The notes beneath the pieces are model-generated. The model saw nothing but the letters and a program-made list of their open reading frames with translations. It was not told where the DNA came from and did no database searches. Shown here one piece after another: positions 32,304-44,918 of a DNA stretch of 64,000 nt (within the stretch, counting starts at the first letter, position 1; the number at the start of each line of letters is the position of its first letter). Where the stretch lies: positions 44,396,619 through 44,460,618 of the forward strand of contig JASFXZ010000001.1 in assembly GCA_032209605.1 (NCBI GenBank). Reading direction: 5' to 3'. A program made the position numbers and the translations under genes. This DNA comes from Mactromeris polynyma. Its lineage: Eukaryota; Mollusca; Bivalvia; Venerida; Mactridae.

Positions 32304-34041
32304 TGACATTAAGGCCATACTAAATTATATCTATGTTTAGCATCCGGTTCATTGTTCAAAACCTACCTACCAGACAGACAAAAACAAAGTGTTGATAAAA
32401 TACCAAGTAAATGACAAGATTTGATAATATTTTCAGCTTTTGAACATGGTTATTGCCTACCTGGAACATTGTTATCGGCTGAATGGACCGATGTTATTAT
32501 GTTTTAATATCATTACTGGGGATTTTGACATTTTCAGTGGTTTTTGTTTATCAGACTATGTAAACCTACCCGGCGCAAAACATAGATCCATAATGGTATG
32601 ACCTAACATCATAATCAACATTTGTCTTTGCAAGTGAATTATTGTTCACCATAATTATGTATCCGTCATTTCCATCAGAAAAAGATACAACTCTACCCAC
32701 TAGAATATATTCACTGTATATCAAGGCTGAACGGAGATTGTAAACAATTTTGTACTCTTACCACTGTTACAATGAACAGTAACTGCAGAAAGTAAAACCA
32801 TCTCTGAGACCATGTATCAAACAAGAACACGTTCCATCTCTAGTATTGTTTTAACAAGTGTCAAATGTAGACTGAATACAAGAATCAAAGTCTGGTTTCT
32901 AGCAGGAGAGTTGTTACTGGTGTTCCTACATGTAACTGCAGTTAATATCTGTGTATAGCATGTACAGATTTAATTGTAAAAAAAAGGCTTTAAAATACAA
33001 CAAAATACGGATGATGTGACCGTCACCACAGCAACATCTTTAAAACAACAAAATACATGTACTGATGATGTCACTGTTAACTTGGCAATATATGCAACTA
33101 ACAAGTAATATACAAAATGAGTGTGTATCAAATAAATATGAACATTTGAATGTTACAAACATAATAATGATCGCAGAAAATACATTGGTGGAGAATGATT
33201 ACCAATTTGATTTTGTAACAGAAAAAACTACACTTCAGATTGTGAATGTTCAACAATTATCATTATACAGGCATAAAACAAAGGGTATATCAAAAGTTTG
33301 TAGACGGTTAAAATTTAAAACTGTGGTAAAAAAACCATATCAAAACAATGTTATAATTACAGATTTCAAAACACATATTCCTGTATATTTAATGTAACAA
33401 CAATGACAATTTTATGCTGAATCAAAGTTGACTTGTCCGGATGTCCAGCAAGAGGACTACACTGTCTGATTATACTTTAGGCTGTATAATGCACAATGGT
33501 AAATGATTACAATACAAGGAAATGTGTCCATAGAACACAGATGCCCCCACTTCCAGCCTTTGTTACAAGAGTAAATGCTCTTATTCTGCTCATAGTTTGT
33601 GAATGTGTATCAAAATTACCAAGTGAACAACTTTACAGATTATGGTGATAAGTCAAAAACCATAACTTTGCACTTACAGGGCGGAGCCATACATGTAACC
33701 CCAGGTGCACAACTACACATGCTGGAGAACATTTCTGTGATTCAAGTTTTGTGAGCATGGGTCCTATACTTTTGGAGATACATACTCAGTAGGCTATATT
33801 TTAACTAAGTCAAGGGCCATAACTTTGCACTTACTGGGCACAGCCAAACATGAAGCTACCAGGTGCACAACTACCACGCTGGTGAACATTCCTGTTAAGT
33901 TTTAAGACTCAGGCTCATATTCTTTAGATTATTTGACGGAAGGACAGACAGACGGACAAGGGCAAATCTATATGCACCCCCCCCCCTTTCAGAGTGGGGG
34001 CAAAAATTTAACAGGGCATAACTATAGTCTTATAACACACA
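32304..34041. other. Intergenic / 3' flank of the F-box gene
   Basis: Holds a tandem pair of a dispersed repeat near 33640-33960 ('cataactttgcacttac...ggtgcacaact') and a C-run. A 110-codon plus-strand frame at 33065-33397 has no recognised features. I could not place the polyadenylation site of the minus-strand gene. Confidence 0.4.
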
Positions 34042-35001
34042 TTACATAGCCCAACCAGATTTGTGCTTTTTACAAGAACATACGCTCTTCAGAACTTCCT
34101 CCAAACTACTGTAAGTTTCCTCTCTCCAAGTTCTCTTTAAATGATGATCATTGATTTTTTTTAAATTGGGAGCTCCTTCAGAGAGCACTTCATAAATACA
34201 AGGCACATTTACCCTATCTGCTGGCACTAGAGGGCCATTCCATGGATGACGAGCCACTCTGAATGTCTGTAACTTTGGAAGGTGGACAGCATTTAAATAA
34301 AATCCCCGACTCTGAGATATATCAAGGTATTCAATTGTTGTCGATACAAGGGCAAAGTAGACAAGGTTTTGTCCACTGGGTGTCCAAACTTCTAACATAA
34401 GTTGCTTTAAGGATGTCAAACCTATCAAAAGTCTGTCCATTAAATCTTGACACAACTTTTGAAAGACAAAATATTTCTCCAAAACTAAACTCTGTAGATT
34501 TTTCAATCGTAGAAGACATTCAACACTTTTGTCCGACCAGTCAAAGGGGATTATCAAAGTTTCAACCTTCGGACAATTTTGTGTGAACATGTCAAAAAAT
34601 GAGGTAAAGTAACCTTGTCTCAGTCTGTGTTTCTGCATTACTTGATCACAGCGTACGTCCCGTACCATATCCGTCCAAAATGGTCGTACAGGAGTTTCTT
34701 TCCAGTTCATGCATGCGTATTGGAGATCTTTAGTGTTTGACTCATAAATAAGGCTTTCCAAAGGCTGCAGGAATCCATCAGCTTTTTCACCGATATCAAA
34801 CTTAAATTCAATACTTCGTAGAATTGGCCTTAGTTCCTTCAGATATGACATAAACTGTTTTACTCGAACTCTGTAACGAATGTAACAATTTCCAATGCAG
34901 TTATGTTCCTCTGTTGTGATACACCAGAATGGGAAATTACTGAAGGATATATGTGACCAGACACTTGAAGACATCAGTAAGGCTCGCCATTGTATACATA
35001 C
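34042..35001 (-). CDS. F-box gene exon 2 (end of F-box and LRR-like part)
   Basis: Starts GTA TGT ATA CAA TGG (V-C-I-Q-W). The open frame continues through the acceptor into the neighbouring repeat array, so the start of this exon is fixed by splice logic and by the F-box consensus, not by the open frame. Confidence 0.85.
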   Translation of the reverse strand, partial: VCIQWRALLMSSSVWSHISFSNFPFWCITTEEHNCIGNCYIRYRVRVKQFMSYLKELRPILRSIEFKFDIGEKADGFLQPLESLIYESNTKDLQYACMNWKETPVRPFWTDMVRDVRCDQVMQKHRLRQGYFTSFFDMFTQNCPKVETLIIPFDWSDKSVECLLRLKNLQSLVLEKYFVFQKLCQDLMDRLLIGLTSLKQLMLEVWTPSGQNLVYFALVSTTIEYLDISQSRGFYLNAVHLPKLQTFRVARHPWNGPLVPADRVNVPCIYEVLSEGAPNLKKINDHHLKRTWREETYSSLEEVLKSVCSCKKHKSGWAM

Positions 35002-38000
35002 CTGTAAAATATACATATATTTCATACTGATTCCACCAGTACAAGTATGTATACATACCTGTAAAATATACATATATCTAATACTGATTCCACCTGTACA
35101 AGTATGTATACATACCTGTAAAATATACATACATGTATATCTAATACTGATTCCACCTGTTCATGTATGTATACATACCTGTAAAATATACATATATCTA
35201 ATACTGATTGCACCTGTACAAGTATGTATGCATACCTGTAAAATATACATATGTCTAATACTGATTGCACCTGTATAAGTATGTATACATACCTGTAAAA
35301 TATACATATATCTAATACTAATTCCACCTGTACAAGTATGTATACATACCTGTAAAATATACATATATCTAATACTGATTCCACCTGTACATGTATATAT
35401 ATATATACCTGTAAAATATACATATATCTAATGCTGATTCCCCTGTACAAGTATGTATACATACCTGTAAAATATACATACTAATTCCACCTGTTCATGT
35501 ATGTATACATAATTACATACCTGTAAAATATACATACTGAATCCACCTGTTCATGTATGTAAACATACCTGTAAAATATACATACTGAATCCATCTGTTC
35601 ATGTATGTATACATACCTGTAAAATATACATACTAATTCCACCTGTTCATGTATGTAAACATACCTGTAAAATATACATACTGATTCCACCTATCTATGT
35701 ATGTATACATAGCTGTAAAATATATATACTAATTCCACCTGTACATGTATGTATACCTTGGTGAAATACAGGATGGTCACTATGTATGATAAAATCATAT
35801 TTATAACACAAATACTACAAACAGTTTTAAGTTTCATCATACTGAAACTTTGGGTCAATTCACAAGGCAATATATAGTTTAACAGGAATGCATTTTGAAC
35901 AGTAATTTTTTCATATTCATGACATTTAGTTACAAATAATATCTATATGCTCAGACTTTAGCAGCTTAATAATTTTCTAGTATGTCAATCTATATTTATA
36001 AACTGAAAATGATCTCTGTCAATTGTACACAATACATTCGTATTACACGAAAAATGCTGATAATAGTTCAGGCATGCATAAGATAATTACTTGTAACAAT
36101 ACATGGTGTCTCGAGTAAGATGCATGATGATGAAAATTTGATGTACCAGTAAATACATGTATAAATTATCAATTTATGATAGAGTCCATTACATGTATTG
36201 TTTTGTTTTTTTAGAGAAAAGAAAAAACATTGGGTCAACATGAAAATTAGGGGGCGGGCAAGACGATAATAAATCAAGGAGGGATCTATATGAATAAATC
36301 AATAAATCAAGGATGGATCTACATGAATAAATCAAGGATGGATCTTTATGAATAAATCAAGGATGAATCTATATGTGTAAATCAATAAATAAAGGATGGA
36401 TCTATATGAGTAAATCATTAAATCAAAGATGGATCTATACAAGTAAATCATTAAATCAAGGATGGATCTACATGAATAAATCAATAAATCAAGGATGGAT
36501 CTACATGAATAAATCAAGGATGGATCTTTATGAATAAATCAAGGATGAATCTATATGTGTAAATCAATAAATAAAGGATGGATCTATATGTGTAAATCAA
36601 TAAATAAAGGATGGATCTATATGAGTAAATCATTAAATCAAAGATGGATCTATACAAGTAAATCATTAAATCAAGGATGGATCTACATGAATAAATCAAT
36701 AAATCAAGGATGGATCTACATGAATAAATCAAGGATGGATCTTTATGAATAAATCAAGGATGAATCTATATGTGTAAATCAATAAATAAAGGATGGATCT
36801 ATATGTGTAAATCAATAAATAAAGGATGGATCTATATGAGTAAATCATTAAATCAAAGATGGATCTATACAAGTAAATCATTAAATCAAGGATGGATCTA
36901 CATGAATAAATCAATAAATCAAGGATGGATCTACATGAATAAATCAAGGATGGATCTTTATGAATAAATCAAGGATGAATCTATATGTGTAAATCAATAA
37001 ATAAAGGATGGATCTATATGTGTAAATCAATAAATAAAGGATGGATCTATATGAGTAAATCATTAAATCAAAGATGGATCTATACAAGTAAATCATTAAA
37101 TCAAGGAGGGATCTACATGGATAAATCAATAAATCAAGGATGGATCTACATGAATAAATCAAGGATGGATCTTTATGAATAAATCAAGGATGAATCTATA
37201 TGTGTAAATCAATAAATAAAGGATGGATCTATATGAGTAAATCATTAAATCAAGGATGGATCTATATGAGTAAATCATTAAATCAAGGATGGATCTATAT
37301 GTGTAAATCATTAAATCAATGATGAATCAATATGTATAAATCATTAAATCAAGGATGGATCTATATTAGTAAATCATTAAATCAAGGATGGATCTATATG
37401 AGTAAATCATTAAATCAAGGATGGATCTATATGAATAAATCAATCAATCAAGGATGGATCTATATGAGTAAATCATTAAATCAAGGGTGGATCTATATGA
37501 ATAAATCAAGAAATCAAGGATGGATCTATATGAATAAATCATTAAATCAAGGGTGGATCTATATGAATAAATCATGAAATCAAGGATGGATCTATATGAA
37601 TAAATCAAGAAATCAAGGATGGATCCATATGAATAAATCATTAAATCAAGGGTGGATCTATATGAATAAATCATGAAATCAAGGATGGATCTATATGAAT
37701 AAATCAAGAAATCAAGGATGGATCTATATGAATAAATCATTAAATCAAGGGTGGATCTATATGAATAAATCATGAAATCAAGGATGGATCTATATGAATA
37801 AATCAAGAAATCAAGGATGGATCGATATGAGTAAATCATTAAACCAAGGATGGATCTATATGAATAAATCAAGGATGGATTTATATGAATAAATCATTAA
37901 ATCAAGGATGGATCTATATGAATAAATCAATCAATCAATGATGGATCTATATGAGTAAATCATTAAATCAAGGGTGGATCTATATGAATAAATCAAGAAA

Positions 38001-38847
38001 TCAAGGATGGGTCTATATGAATAAATCATTAAATCAAGGTTGGATCTATATGAATAAATCAAGAAATCAAGGATGGATCTATATGAATAAATCAAGAAAT
38101 CAAGGATGGATCTATATGAATAAATCAAGAAATCAAGGTTGGATCTATATGAATAAATCATTAAATCAAGGGTGGATCTATATGAATAAATCAAGAAATC
38201 AAGGATGTATCTATATGAATAAATCATTAAATCAATGATGGATCTATATGAATAAATCAAGAAATCAAGGATGGATCTATACAAGTAAAACTTACTTGAG
38301 CTGATCTGCCTTTTTCATGTATTGACAATAATGCGAACACCTTTAGTTTACAATCATCTGGAAGATATTGAAATGGAAAGACATCAGAATCATACAGTGT
38401 GTAGCAAGTATTACTGTCTGGGGTAGAACACAATGACCTTGGACAGAAACCATCACCATCTTGACCAACAACTTGGATCACATCAGATTTGACTGAACGT
38501 CCTGTTAACCAGGGTCTCTCATTGGTTGGAAATCTTGATGGAACTTCTACAGGTGTTGGAGATTGTGCGACTTTTGATGATGTTCTTTGATGATTTACGC
38601 TTTGTTTATTTTTATTAGAAATTTGTGATACATTTGATTTCTGTGCAATTTGAGGTTTCTTAGCAACCAGATTGTTAGAAAACAATGGGAAACTTGTTGA
38701 CACATGGTGCTTTGCTGGATTAGTAAAGACAACTTCATTGTTTGTGGGAGTACGTCTTCTTCTAGTGGGTCTTCGAGATTGTGAGTTAGATCTTGGTCTT
38801 AAAGTCAAGGATATCTTCCTCTCTCCATTGACTGTACGGCCAGACAT
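34042..38847 (-). CDS. F-box protein with a leucine-rich-repeat-like C-terminal half (two coding exons)
   Basis: Exon 1 is 38847-38296 (184 codons), exon 2 is 35001-34042 (319 codons and TAA), joined in phase 0 across a 3.3-kb intron: AA|GTAAGT ... TTTTACAG|GTATGT. Joining creates a standard F-box split by the intron: YLPDDCKLKVFALLS...GRSAQ | VCIQWRALLMSSSVW, matching the L-P ... V-C-x-x-W-R ... L-W pattern at residues about 160-207. The first 155 residues are Ser/Arg/Pro-rich and look disordered. After the F-box come leucine-spaced segments (VETLIIPFDW, LKNLQSLVLEK, IEYLDISQ) that suggest degenerate leucine-rich repeats. F-box proteins are known as SCF ubiquitin-ligase adaptors that bind SKP1; the substrate is unknown. 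I cannot name the orthologue. The ATG at 38847 is the first in frame after a TGA. Confidence 0.85.
34990..35755 (-). repeat. 57-bp minisatellite containing the F-box gene 3' splice site
   Basis: On the gene's strand each unit reads ...ATGTATATTTTACAG|GTATGTATACA.... The same boundary begins exon 2 (TTTTACAG|GTATGTATACAATGG), so 11 exon bases plus the acceptor are copied. There are about 13 decoys. The two nearest the exon are open and in frame with it: a decoy acceptor would add 19 residues per unit (VCIHTCTGGIS...). Farther units are 62 or 49-60 bp long and lose frame. Confidence 0.92.
35756..36279. other. F-box intron, unique segment between the two arrays
   Basis: No coding or repeat feature seen. 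Confidence 0.5.
36280..38285. repeat. 33-bp-based minisatellite with 215-bp higher-order units, in the F-box intron
   Basis: The base unit resembles aaatcaaggatggatctata plus tgaataaatcatt. From about 36300 to 37190 blocks of 215 bp are repeated four times almost identically (frames recur at 36514, 36729 and 36944), then simpler 33-bp and 66/99-bp patterns run to 38285. It stops about 10 bases from the exon 1 donor, so arrays touch both ends of this intron. Confidence 0.94.
38296..38847 (-). CDS. F-box gene exon 1 (basic, disordered N-terminus and first half of F-box)
   Basis: Encodes RPRSNSQSRRPTRRRRTPTN near the start, then Ser/Thr/Pro-rich sequence, ending at GRSAQ. A likely 5' untranslated exon boundary (TTATTTCAG|ATGAATG) lies at about 38878; the 29 leader bases after it contain four out-of-frame ATGs before the coding ATG. 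Confidence 0.8.
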
Positions 38848-40590
38848 TGTTTGTCATTGAAGTCATCGACATTCATCTGAAATAAGGAGTTTCAATAAAA
38901 ACAAGGATATCGGTGGAACCGATGGATGCTCCCCAAAGTATGGTTACAACTTCGAACAAGACTCTAATTGGAAAATCTCACTTTGTTGATGGTTAAAATC
39001 TGAATGTTATATGCAGCACTGGAAATGTCCTGGATCTCCCAAGGAAAATAGGTACATAAAAATGTACAATGAAATTGAGATAGTGAACAATTTAATTACA
39101 TGTTGGGCTAGGATAATCCTGCTAACTGAAAAAAAATGAAAAAATGAATCTTGCTACAGATATAGAAGCCTTTATTCACAATTAATTTAAGTGCCCATGT
39201 CAATGCAATGCGTACCTTACAACAAAGACTGTAAGTTGATACAAATCCATATCAGCTGATGATCAAATAAGTATGGTGTTGACAGATGTACCAGTGAGTG
39301 AATGTCCTTTTTGTTCCATACTTTTTATCATAATTTAAAAAAACAAAGCTTATTGTTTGAGGTCTGACATGAGGTGATCTTGAAAGGTGCCATAAAAACA
39401 AGAAAATATATTTGAAATCAAATATATACATGTATATATTATAAACACTATGTAGACAAACGATTACCTACAACAAAAGCTTACTTCAAAAATTAAAAGC
39501 ATAGCTGAAAATATTTATATATGTTGCATAATCAAAAGACCATAAACTATATGAAAAACAGTCCAATCATAATAGGCGCTTCTCCTATTGTAATTAAGCT
39601 TCCCATAAAGTTTTGTTGAATTCCTGTCAAAAGATTCTGAGAATTAGTCTGAACAAGAATGGTACAATATATGTACTATGTTGCATAATCAAAGGGCCAT
39701 AACTCTGTGAAAAATAGTCTGACCAAATCCATGTGAAAATATGAGCATCTCCTCTTAATAGTGAAGCTTCCAATTAAGTTTTGTTGAATTCCAGTAAGTG
39801 GTTTCTGAGAAGTAGTCCGTACAATAATGATACCATATATACTATATGTGGCATAATCAAAGGGCCATAACTCTGTGAAAAATAGTTCAACCAAAACCAT
39901 GTGATAATATGCGCATTATTTAATCACTATACTATAATACTTGAACACATGATTGCAATTACCGACTGATGTTTAAAAGTTAATGTGAAATTTAATTAAA
40001 TCTTAAGTGCTAAAGACACACTGAGCGTAGTCTATAATTCAATCCTTTCTTTCCCCTTCCAGAGAAAAGTGATGTGTGTGACCCGGTCAGTTCCAATATT
40101 AAATGTAACAGTAAATTTCTAAAGCAATAAAATTCCGACAGTCAACACATCATTGTGAACATTGAATGAGTTCTATAAATTAAATCCACGAGTGTGTCTG
40201 ATAATCAGATGACAATTAATCATGTCCGTAGTTGTTCGGTGAATTATAACTGTTTATGTTTGGTTTCACCTTACTCCAGTATGGCTAGCCGAAGTCATTT
40301 TGTTTCTCAGAAACTTGAGAATGTGCGTTGTGCTAGCACATGGGAAAGTTAACTCCAATACTTAAATGTGAACATTTTTTTGTAATAATGTAATTTACTG
40401 ATTATTATTAAAATTGTATACGTTGCATTTGAAGGCTAACACTTGAACATTAAATTCATAACAAGTATTATTATGACCTGTTTTCGAATAGTATAGACAA
40501 ATTAATCAAATACACTAATGACAATCATTGTATAAGTAATTGTTAGGCAGTTACAACTTCACATTTACACACTTGTTTAATCTGAACACC
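38848..40590. repeat. F-box gene 5' flank; tandem dispersed repeat at 39540-39910
   Basis: Two to three units of about 170 bp ('gcataatcaaagggccataa', 'aagttttgttgaattccagt', 'gattctgagaattagtctga') lie in tandem; this repeat type is familiar from bivalve genomes by impression only. No promoter motif could be defined and no other gene seen. Confidence 0.5.
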
Positions 40591-40592
40591 GA

Positions 40593-43077
40593 TTAGTCCA
40601 AATAACGTCTTGGCTTTTTATGCTTACGTTGTGGGCGGCGTGGAATATCTGGTGGTTCCGTATTTTCTGCCGTATTACGTTGACATTCTCTAATTGAAGT
40701 TCTCTCGTGTTGCTGGGTGTTTGTGCCATTTTGCCATTTGACAAACTTAAAGTGGGACGCATCTCTGGTAAGTATCCGGTCTTTATGGCGGACAGTTATT
40801 ATCGAGCCTTTTGATGAGATAACATTCCCTGGTGTGGGGTTAAAGGGTGGTGTCAGCTTGTCATGCACACGTTGTTTAACAAGGACACGGTCCCCCGATT
40901 TCAAATTGGATGGCGTTGCCCTCCGTCTATTGTCTGCATATACCTTGTTTTTGGTTTTCGCATGATTGTCTCTTTTACGGATATGTGTATCGTTTTGCTT
41001 GACTGCAAAATACGGTAACTTCGTTTTCATTTTTTCTGTTGAACATGATTTCTCCTGGAGACACACCCGTACTAGGATGTGGAGTACTTCTGTAAACAAG
41101 TAAAAACTCGCTTAATGATGACTTCAAAATTTCTGCCAGATGCCTCCGCTGCAGCTTATCTGAAATGCACAATCTAGGACCATTGTTAATGTTCATCACT
41201 GTCAATTCTTCCGCTAATTGTTGATAAATTTTATAGCTAGCATCTGACTGACATGATTGTTTATGCCAAAGTGTTTTGCACAGCTTCCATAACGGCCATT
41301 AAAATATCATCTTTCTGAGAGGCACGCGCAATGTCAGCAATGATTAATGAATCTGGTACCGCTGACCAAGCAATGAAATTCACGTAATCTTCAGCAATGC
41401 TGTGTTTCGGCTGGTCATTAAGCGGGTGTCTAGAACAATAATCAGAGATCATCTGCTTCCCAGGGCGATATTTTACTGTGAAATTGTATGTCGTTAGTTT
41501 TAATCGCCACCGTTCCAACCTAGCTGATTGTATTTGTCTAGTGTAGTTGAAAATTGATTCCAAGCTTTTATGATCTGTAATCAAAGTGAATTCTTTGCCG
41601 AACAAATACAAGTGGAAATTAATGTTGACATCCAAAAACGCAAGCAAGCGTTTCCCTTTCAGACTGAGAATATTGTTGTTCTACAGGTGTCAATGATCTG
41701 CTGGCATAAGCAATGATCTTCCCATTTTGTATTAAAATCGCTGATAAACCTACTGGGCTTCCATCACACCACAGCGTTTCAAGGGACAGAAGTATGTCAT
41801 GACTTGATCGCCAACCAATGCGTATTAAAGCTGATTGAATGATGAGTCTTGTTCTGGCCCCCATACAAACTCTTGGTTGTCTTTCGTTAGACGCCTGAGA
41901 GGCTCCGACATGGTTGAGTAGTCATACATGAACCTTGACACGTAGTTAGTCATGCCCAGAAATCAATGTGTACTTTGAATCTGATTCTACTGTGAATGAA
42001 TACTTTCCTTCGATGGGAAGAGCGTTTTTCTGACCAAATGCGTATGCTTTAAGGTTCGATATTTCCATTTAAGGCAAAAATGCCATTTTCCTTATCAACT
42101 GTTTATCAAGCACATTAAGACTGGAACCAGTATCCACCAACACAACTACATCTATTCCGTTAATTTTGATTTTAGGTAGTTTCCTAGAGCGTTTATTGTT
42201 TATACTGAAACTAACCTCTGAGTCCGACTCACTGTCATACTTGTCCGGAGATTCTATGATTCCTCGCACTTGCTGGCTTCCTTGTCTTGAGCGCTTTCTG
42301 CATACCTTCACAAAATGGTTCATTTTATGGCAATAGTTACATGTTGCTCCCTGTGCAGGGCATGTATTTCGATGTGGATATGCGCCTCCACAGTTCCTGT
42401 ATGTTTGATTTTGCCTGTTTGACGGCTTTCCATGTTGCGTTGAATTTGGCGTGAAGTCTTTGTGCACCATCCTACGTTCCGGCTGACGAACCGGATAACG
42501 GCTGCGAACTTTGTTCACTTCCGGCTGTTTATCCATAGCGCAGGACTGTCGATCCGCGATCTCCATCGTTCTTGCCATGGTTAAAATGTCAATGAGAGAT
42601 TTCTCTTCCTGCAGGCATCTTGTCCCGAGTTTCCTGGAGGTACAGCCTTGAATTATTTGGCTCTTTATTTCATCCTCTTTATTTGTGAATTCACAATTTT
42701 CTGCTTTTTGGCGTAATCGAGTGGCGTATTGATTTGTTGATTCATGCCTTAACTGATCCATGTTTCTAAAATCATATCTTTCAAACTCTTTGTTCTTTCT
42801 GGGTTGGAAGTAGTTCAGAAGTGCTGTTTTTACATTATCATAATTTGCATCGTCTGCACCCAGTATCATAGATGTCATATACATCGTCCCCTGTGTAGTG
42901 CAATAACAGGGCCTTCTTTCTTTTCTTTGATTCAATGCTTAGTCCGACAAATAAATTATCCAATTTAGACACGTATTTTGTCCGAGTTGAAAGCGAATTT
43001 TCTCCCCCATGCACTTCAAATTTGGGAAATGGTGGAAAGCCTTTCTCCCCCTAAGCCTCTTCGGTTATGGTAGCCAT
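40593..43077 (-). mobile_element. Defective Ty3/Gypsy-type retrotransposon
   Basis: Minus-strand order is gag, protease, RNase H, integrase. Gag starts at 43077 and has a stop and frame breaks, a zinc knuckle (CNYCHKMNHFVKVC) and then a protease motif (VLVDTGSS). RNase H remnants follow at 41864-41619 (IAYASRSLT) and 41647-41400 (TDHKSL, RPGKQMISDYCSRHP). The integrase C-terminal part lies at 41205-40593 (VYRSTPHPSTGVSP). The reverse-transcriptase core and most of the integrase core are missing: only about 200 bases separate protease and RNase H, and about 50 bases separate RNase H tail and integrase tail. No flanking LTRs were recognised; gag begins 56 bases from the end of a LINE frame. The element is dead. 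Confidence 0.88.
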
Positions 43078-43132
43078 GGCCGACACAGCCCCGGGGATCA
43101 TCAGTGGTTTACTTACAGCTGTGACCCTACAC

Positions 43133-43196
43133 TTAAATAGAGAGATTGGACAGCCCCCGCTTAAAGGATACTAAGTCGGAGGCCTCTGTGATGGAT
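43133..43196 (-). mobile_element. LINE RT C-terminal end, left piece of a split copy
   Basis: Minus-strand reading TEASDLVSFKRGLSNLSI then stop; this continues the piece at 44919-45265 once the transposon between them is ignored. Confidence 0.8.
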
Positions 43197-44918
43197 CAAA
43201 GACCTAAATACCAAAGATGCGCTACTCGGCCAGATATCGTAAACTCTCGCGGCAAATAAAATCTCGCGAGAGCAGGTTACCAGATATGGCGCATCGATAC
43301 AATGTTAACGGCAGACATAGTCTAAAAACAATATATTGTTGTCAAAATAAAATATGAAACTCTCTGTCTGTTTTGTTATTCATACTCAGATTAAATATAT
43401 ATTGTTTATAGTTACTTTTAAAGGAATGTCTTATGAAAATGGCACATAGCGCTAAAATCCATAAAATAGTTTAGACATCTTCCGCGGCTGGCCATTTAAT
43501 TTCAATGTTTAAACAATTTCTGTGTTTTCATATAAATTGATAACTGACAGTAATAAATGAATGTTTTTGTGTTTTAATTAATTTGATTGGTCGATGCCTA
43601 TTGTTTTGCAATTCATAAACCACGCCCTCGGCAGATTAGTTCTTCTGGTCAATGCTGTAATTGAAAATTGCCCTAGGTGTCAGCTGTAAAACACGAGAGT
43701 CATAAAACCCCAGGAGATCTTTGTTATGTGTTAATTCATACTGCTATTTCCTGTTTAATAGAATAAGTGCCTTTGATAATTGAAATGATTAGGTCATATC
43801 AGTCTGTGATCTCAATTTGTAATAAACACAATCGGGTTTCAACGTCTGTCATCCAGAAATGTTCATATTTCAAAGACTAAACCAGCCTCTTCCGACATTT
43901 TTTTAATGTTAATTCTTGTTCAGAATTAAATTGCTGTCACCACCCTGTTACACAGACAATAAATACATTGATTTGACCTACTAAATTTTTATTTTTCACA
44001 CCCTTGTGCTGGGGAAAATAGACGACTTGTGTACACAAACATGACATGCTCGCGTGATTTACATCATTTGTTTAATTAATCTTTACACAATTTTAAGATT
44101 ATGTGAACACAGATTGTTTTTCACAGCAGCCTTTTAAAATATTTAATTGACATGGAAGTGTGTTAGTACAATTAGAATTTGATGAAATATCCATAAATGA
44201 AGCGGAAATAACCGACCTGTTTAGAAATATAGTTATGAAACAATAATGTTGTGAAAATTTCTTTTATCTTGGATTGTTTGATCGCCGTTTCTGGAAAAAC
44301 TATAAATATTAAACACATTTTTTTGAAGATTTGACGTCCTAAAAGATTGCTTTTTACATTTAGGAAAGTTAGATATATGGTTCTTATTGTGAAAATCCGA
44401 GAATTGATAGGAAACTTGACGTGAGTCTGTGAAGAAATTACGCTTCAGCGTGTGCAGCGTAAATTCGCTACCTATGATTACTTGAATGCTGTTAATGCAA
44501 AAACTTGAATATATTGTAACCTAATATTTTTAATATGCTTTAACTTAATACAAGGATTTATCGTTTGATAAGAATAAATAAAGTGTCCGATTTGTACGAA
44601 AACATGAATAAATTTGCGACCGAAATTCAGAGGCGTGATTCGGCTTTCATTCGAGCAAAGACCTAAAACGTCTTTTAGGTCTTTTTTTGGAGTAAAGGAT
44701 CTTTACTTATATTAACTTTTTATCATTGAAAGCTTCTTTAAGAAAATAATGGTTTCAAAACTGTCCAAACTGTGTTTTGAAATGCAATACAAAATGGCGA
44801 CGTCTAGCAGTTTTCCAAATCTCGCGCACCTGTTTCGTTTCTCGGATCGTCGAGTGAACGAACGAGACTTCGTTCTATGGTCCAAACTAGTAGCGCATCT
44901 ATGGTATTTAGGTCTTTG
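43197..44918. mobile_element. 1722-bp non-autonomous DNA transposon inside a LINE
   Basis: Inverted ends of 30 bp with one mismatch: CAAAGACCTAAATACC(A/T) AAGATGCGCTACT-like at 43197 and inverted at 44889-44918. Flanked by the direct duplication GATGGAT (43190-43196 and 44919-44925), which falls inside the LINE reading frame. Near 44657 an inner 'aaagacctaaaa-cg-tcttttaggtcttt' hairpin repeats part of the end. I found no transposase. End type and a 7-8 bp duplication suggest a hAT-, P- or Mutator-related MITE. Confidence 0.88.

Noticed and set aside
33065..33397. 110-codon plus-strand frame
   Set aside because: No recognisable family, low-complexity AT-rich codons, no splice context; cannot be supported as a gene.
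34042..35130. Taking the 362-codon frame as a single-exon gene starting MYILQVCIHTC
   Set aside because: The N-terminal part is the repeat array. The F-box is completed only by splicing to 38296-38847 at the 35001 acceptor.
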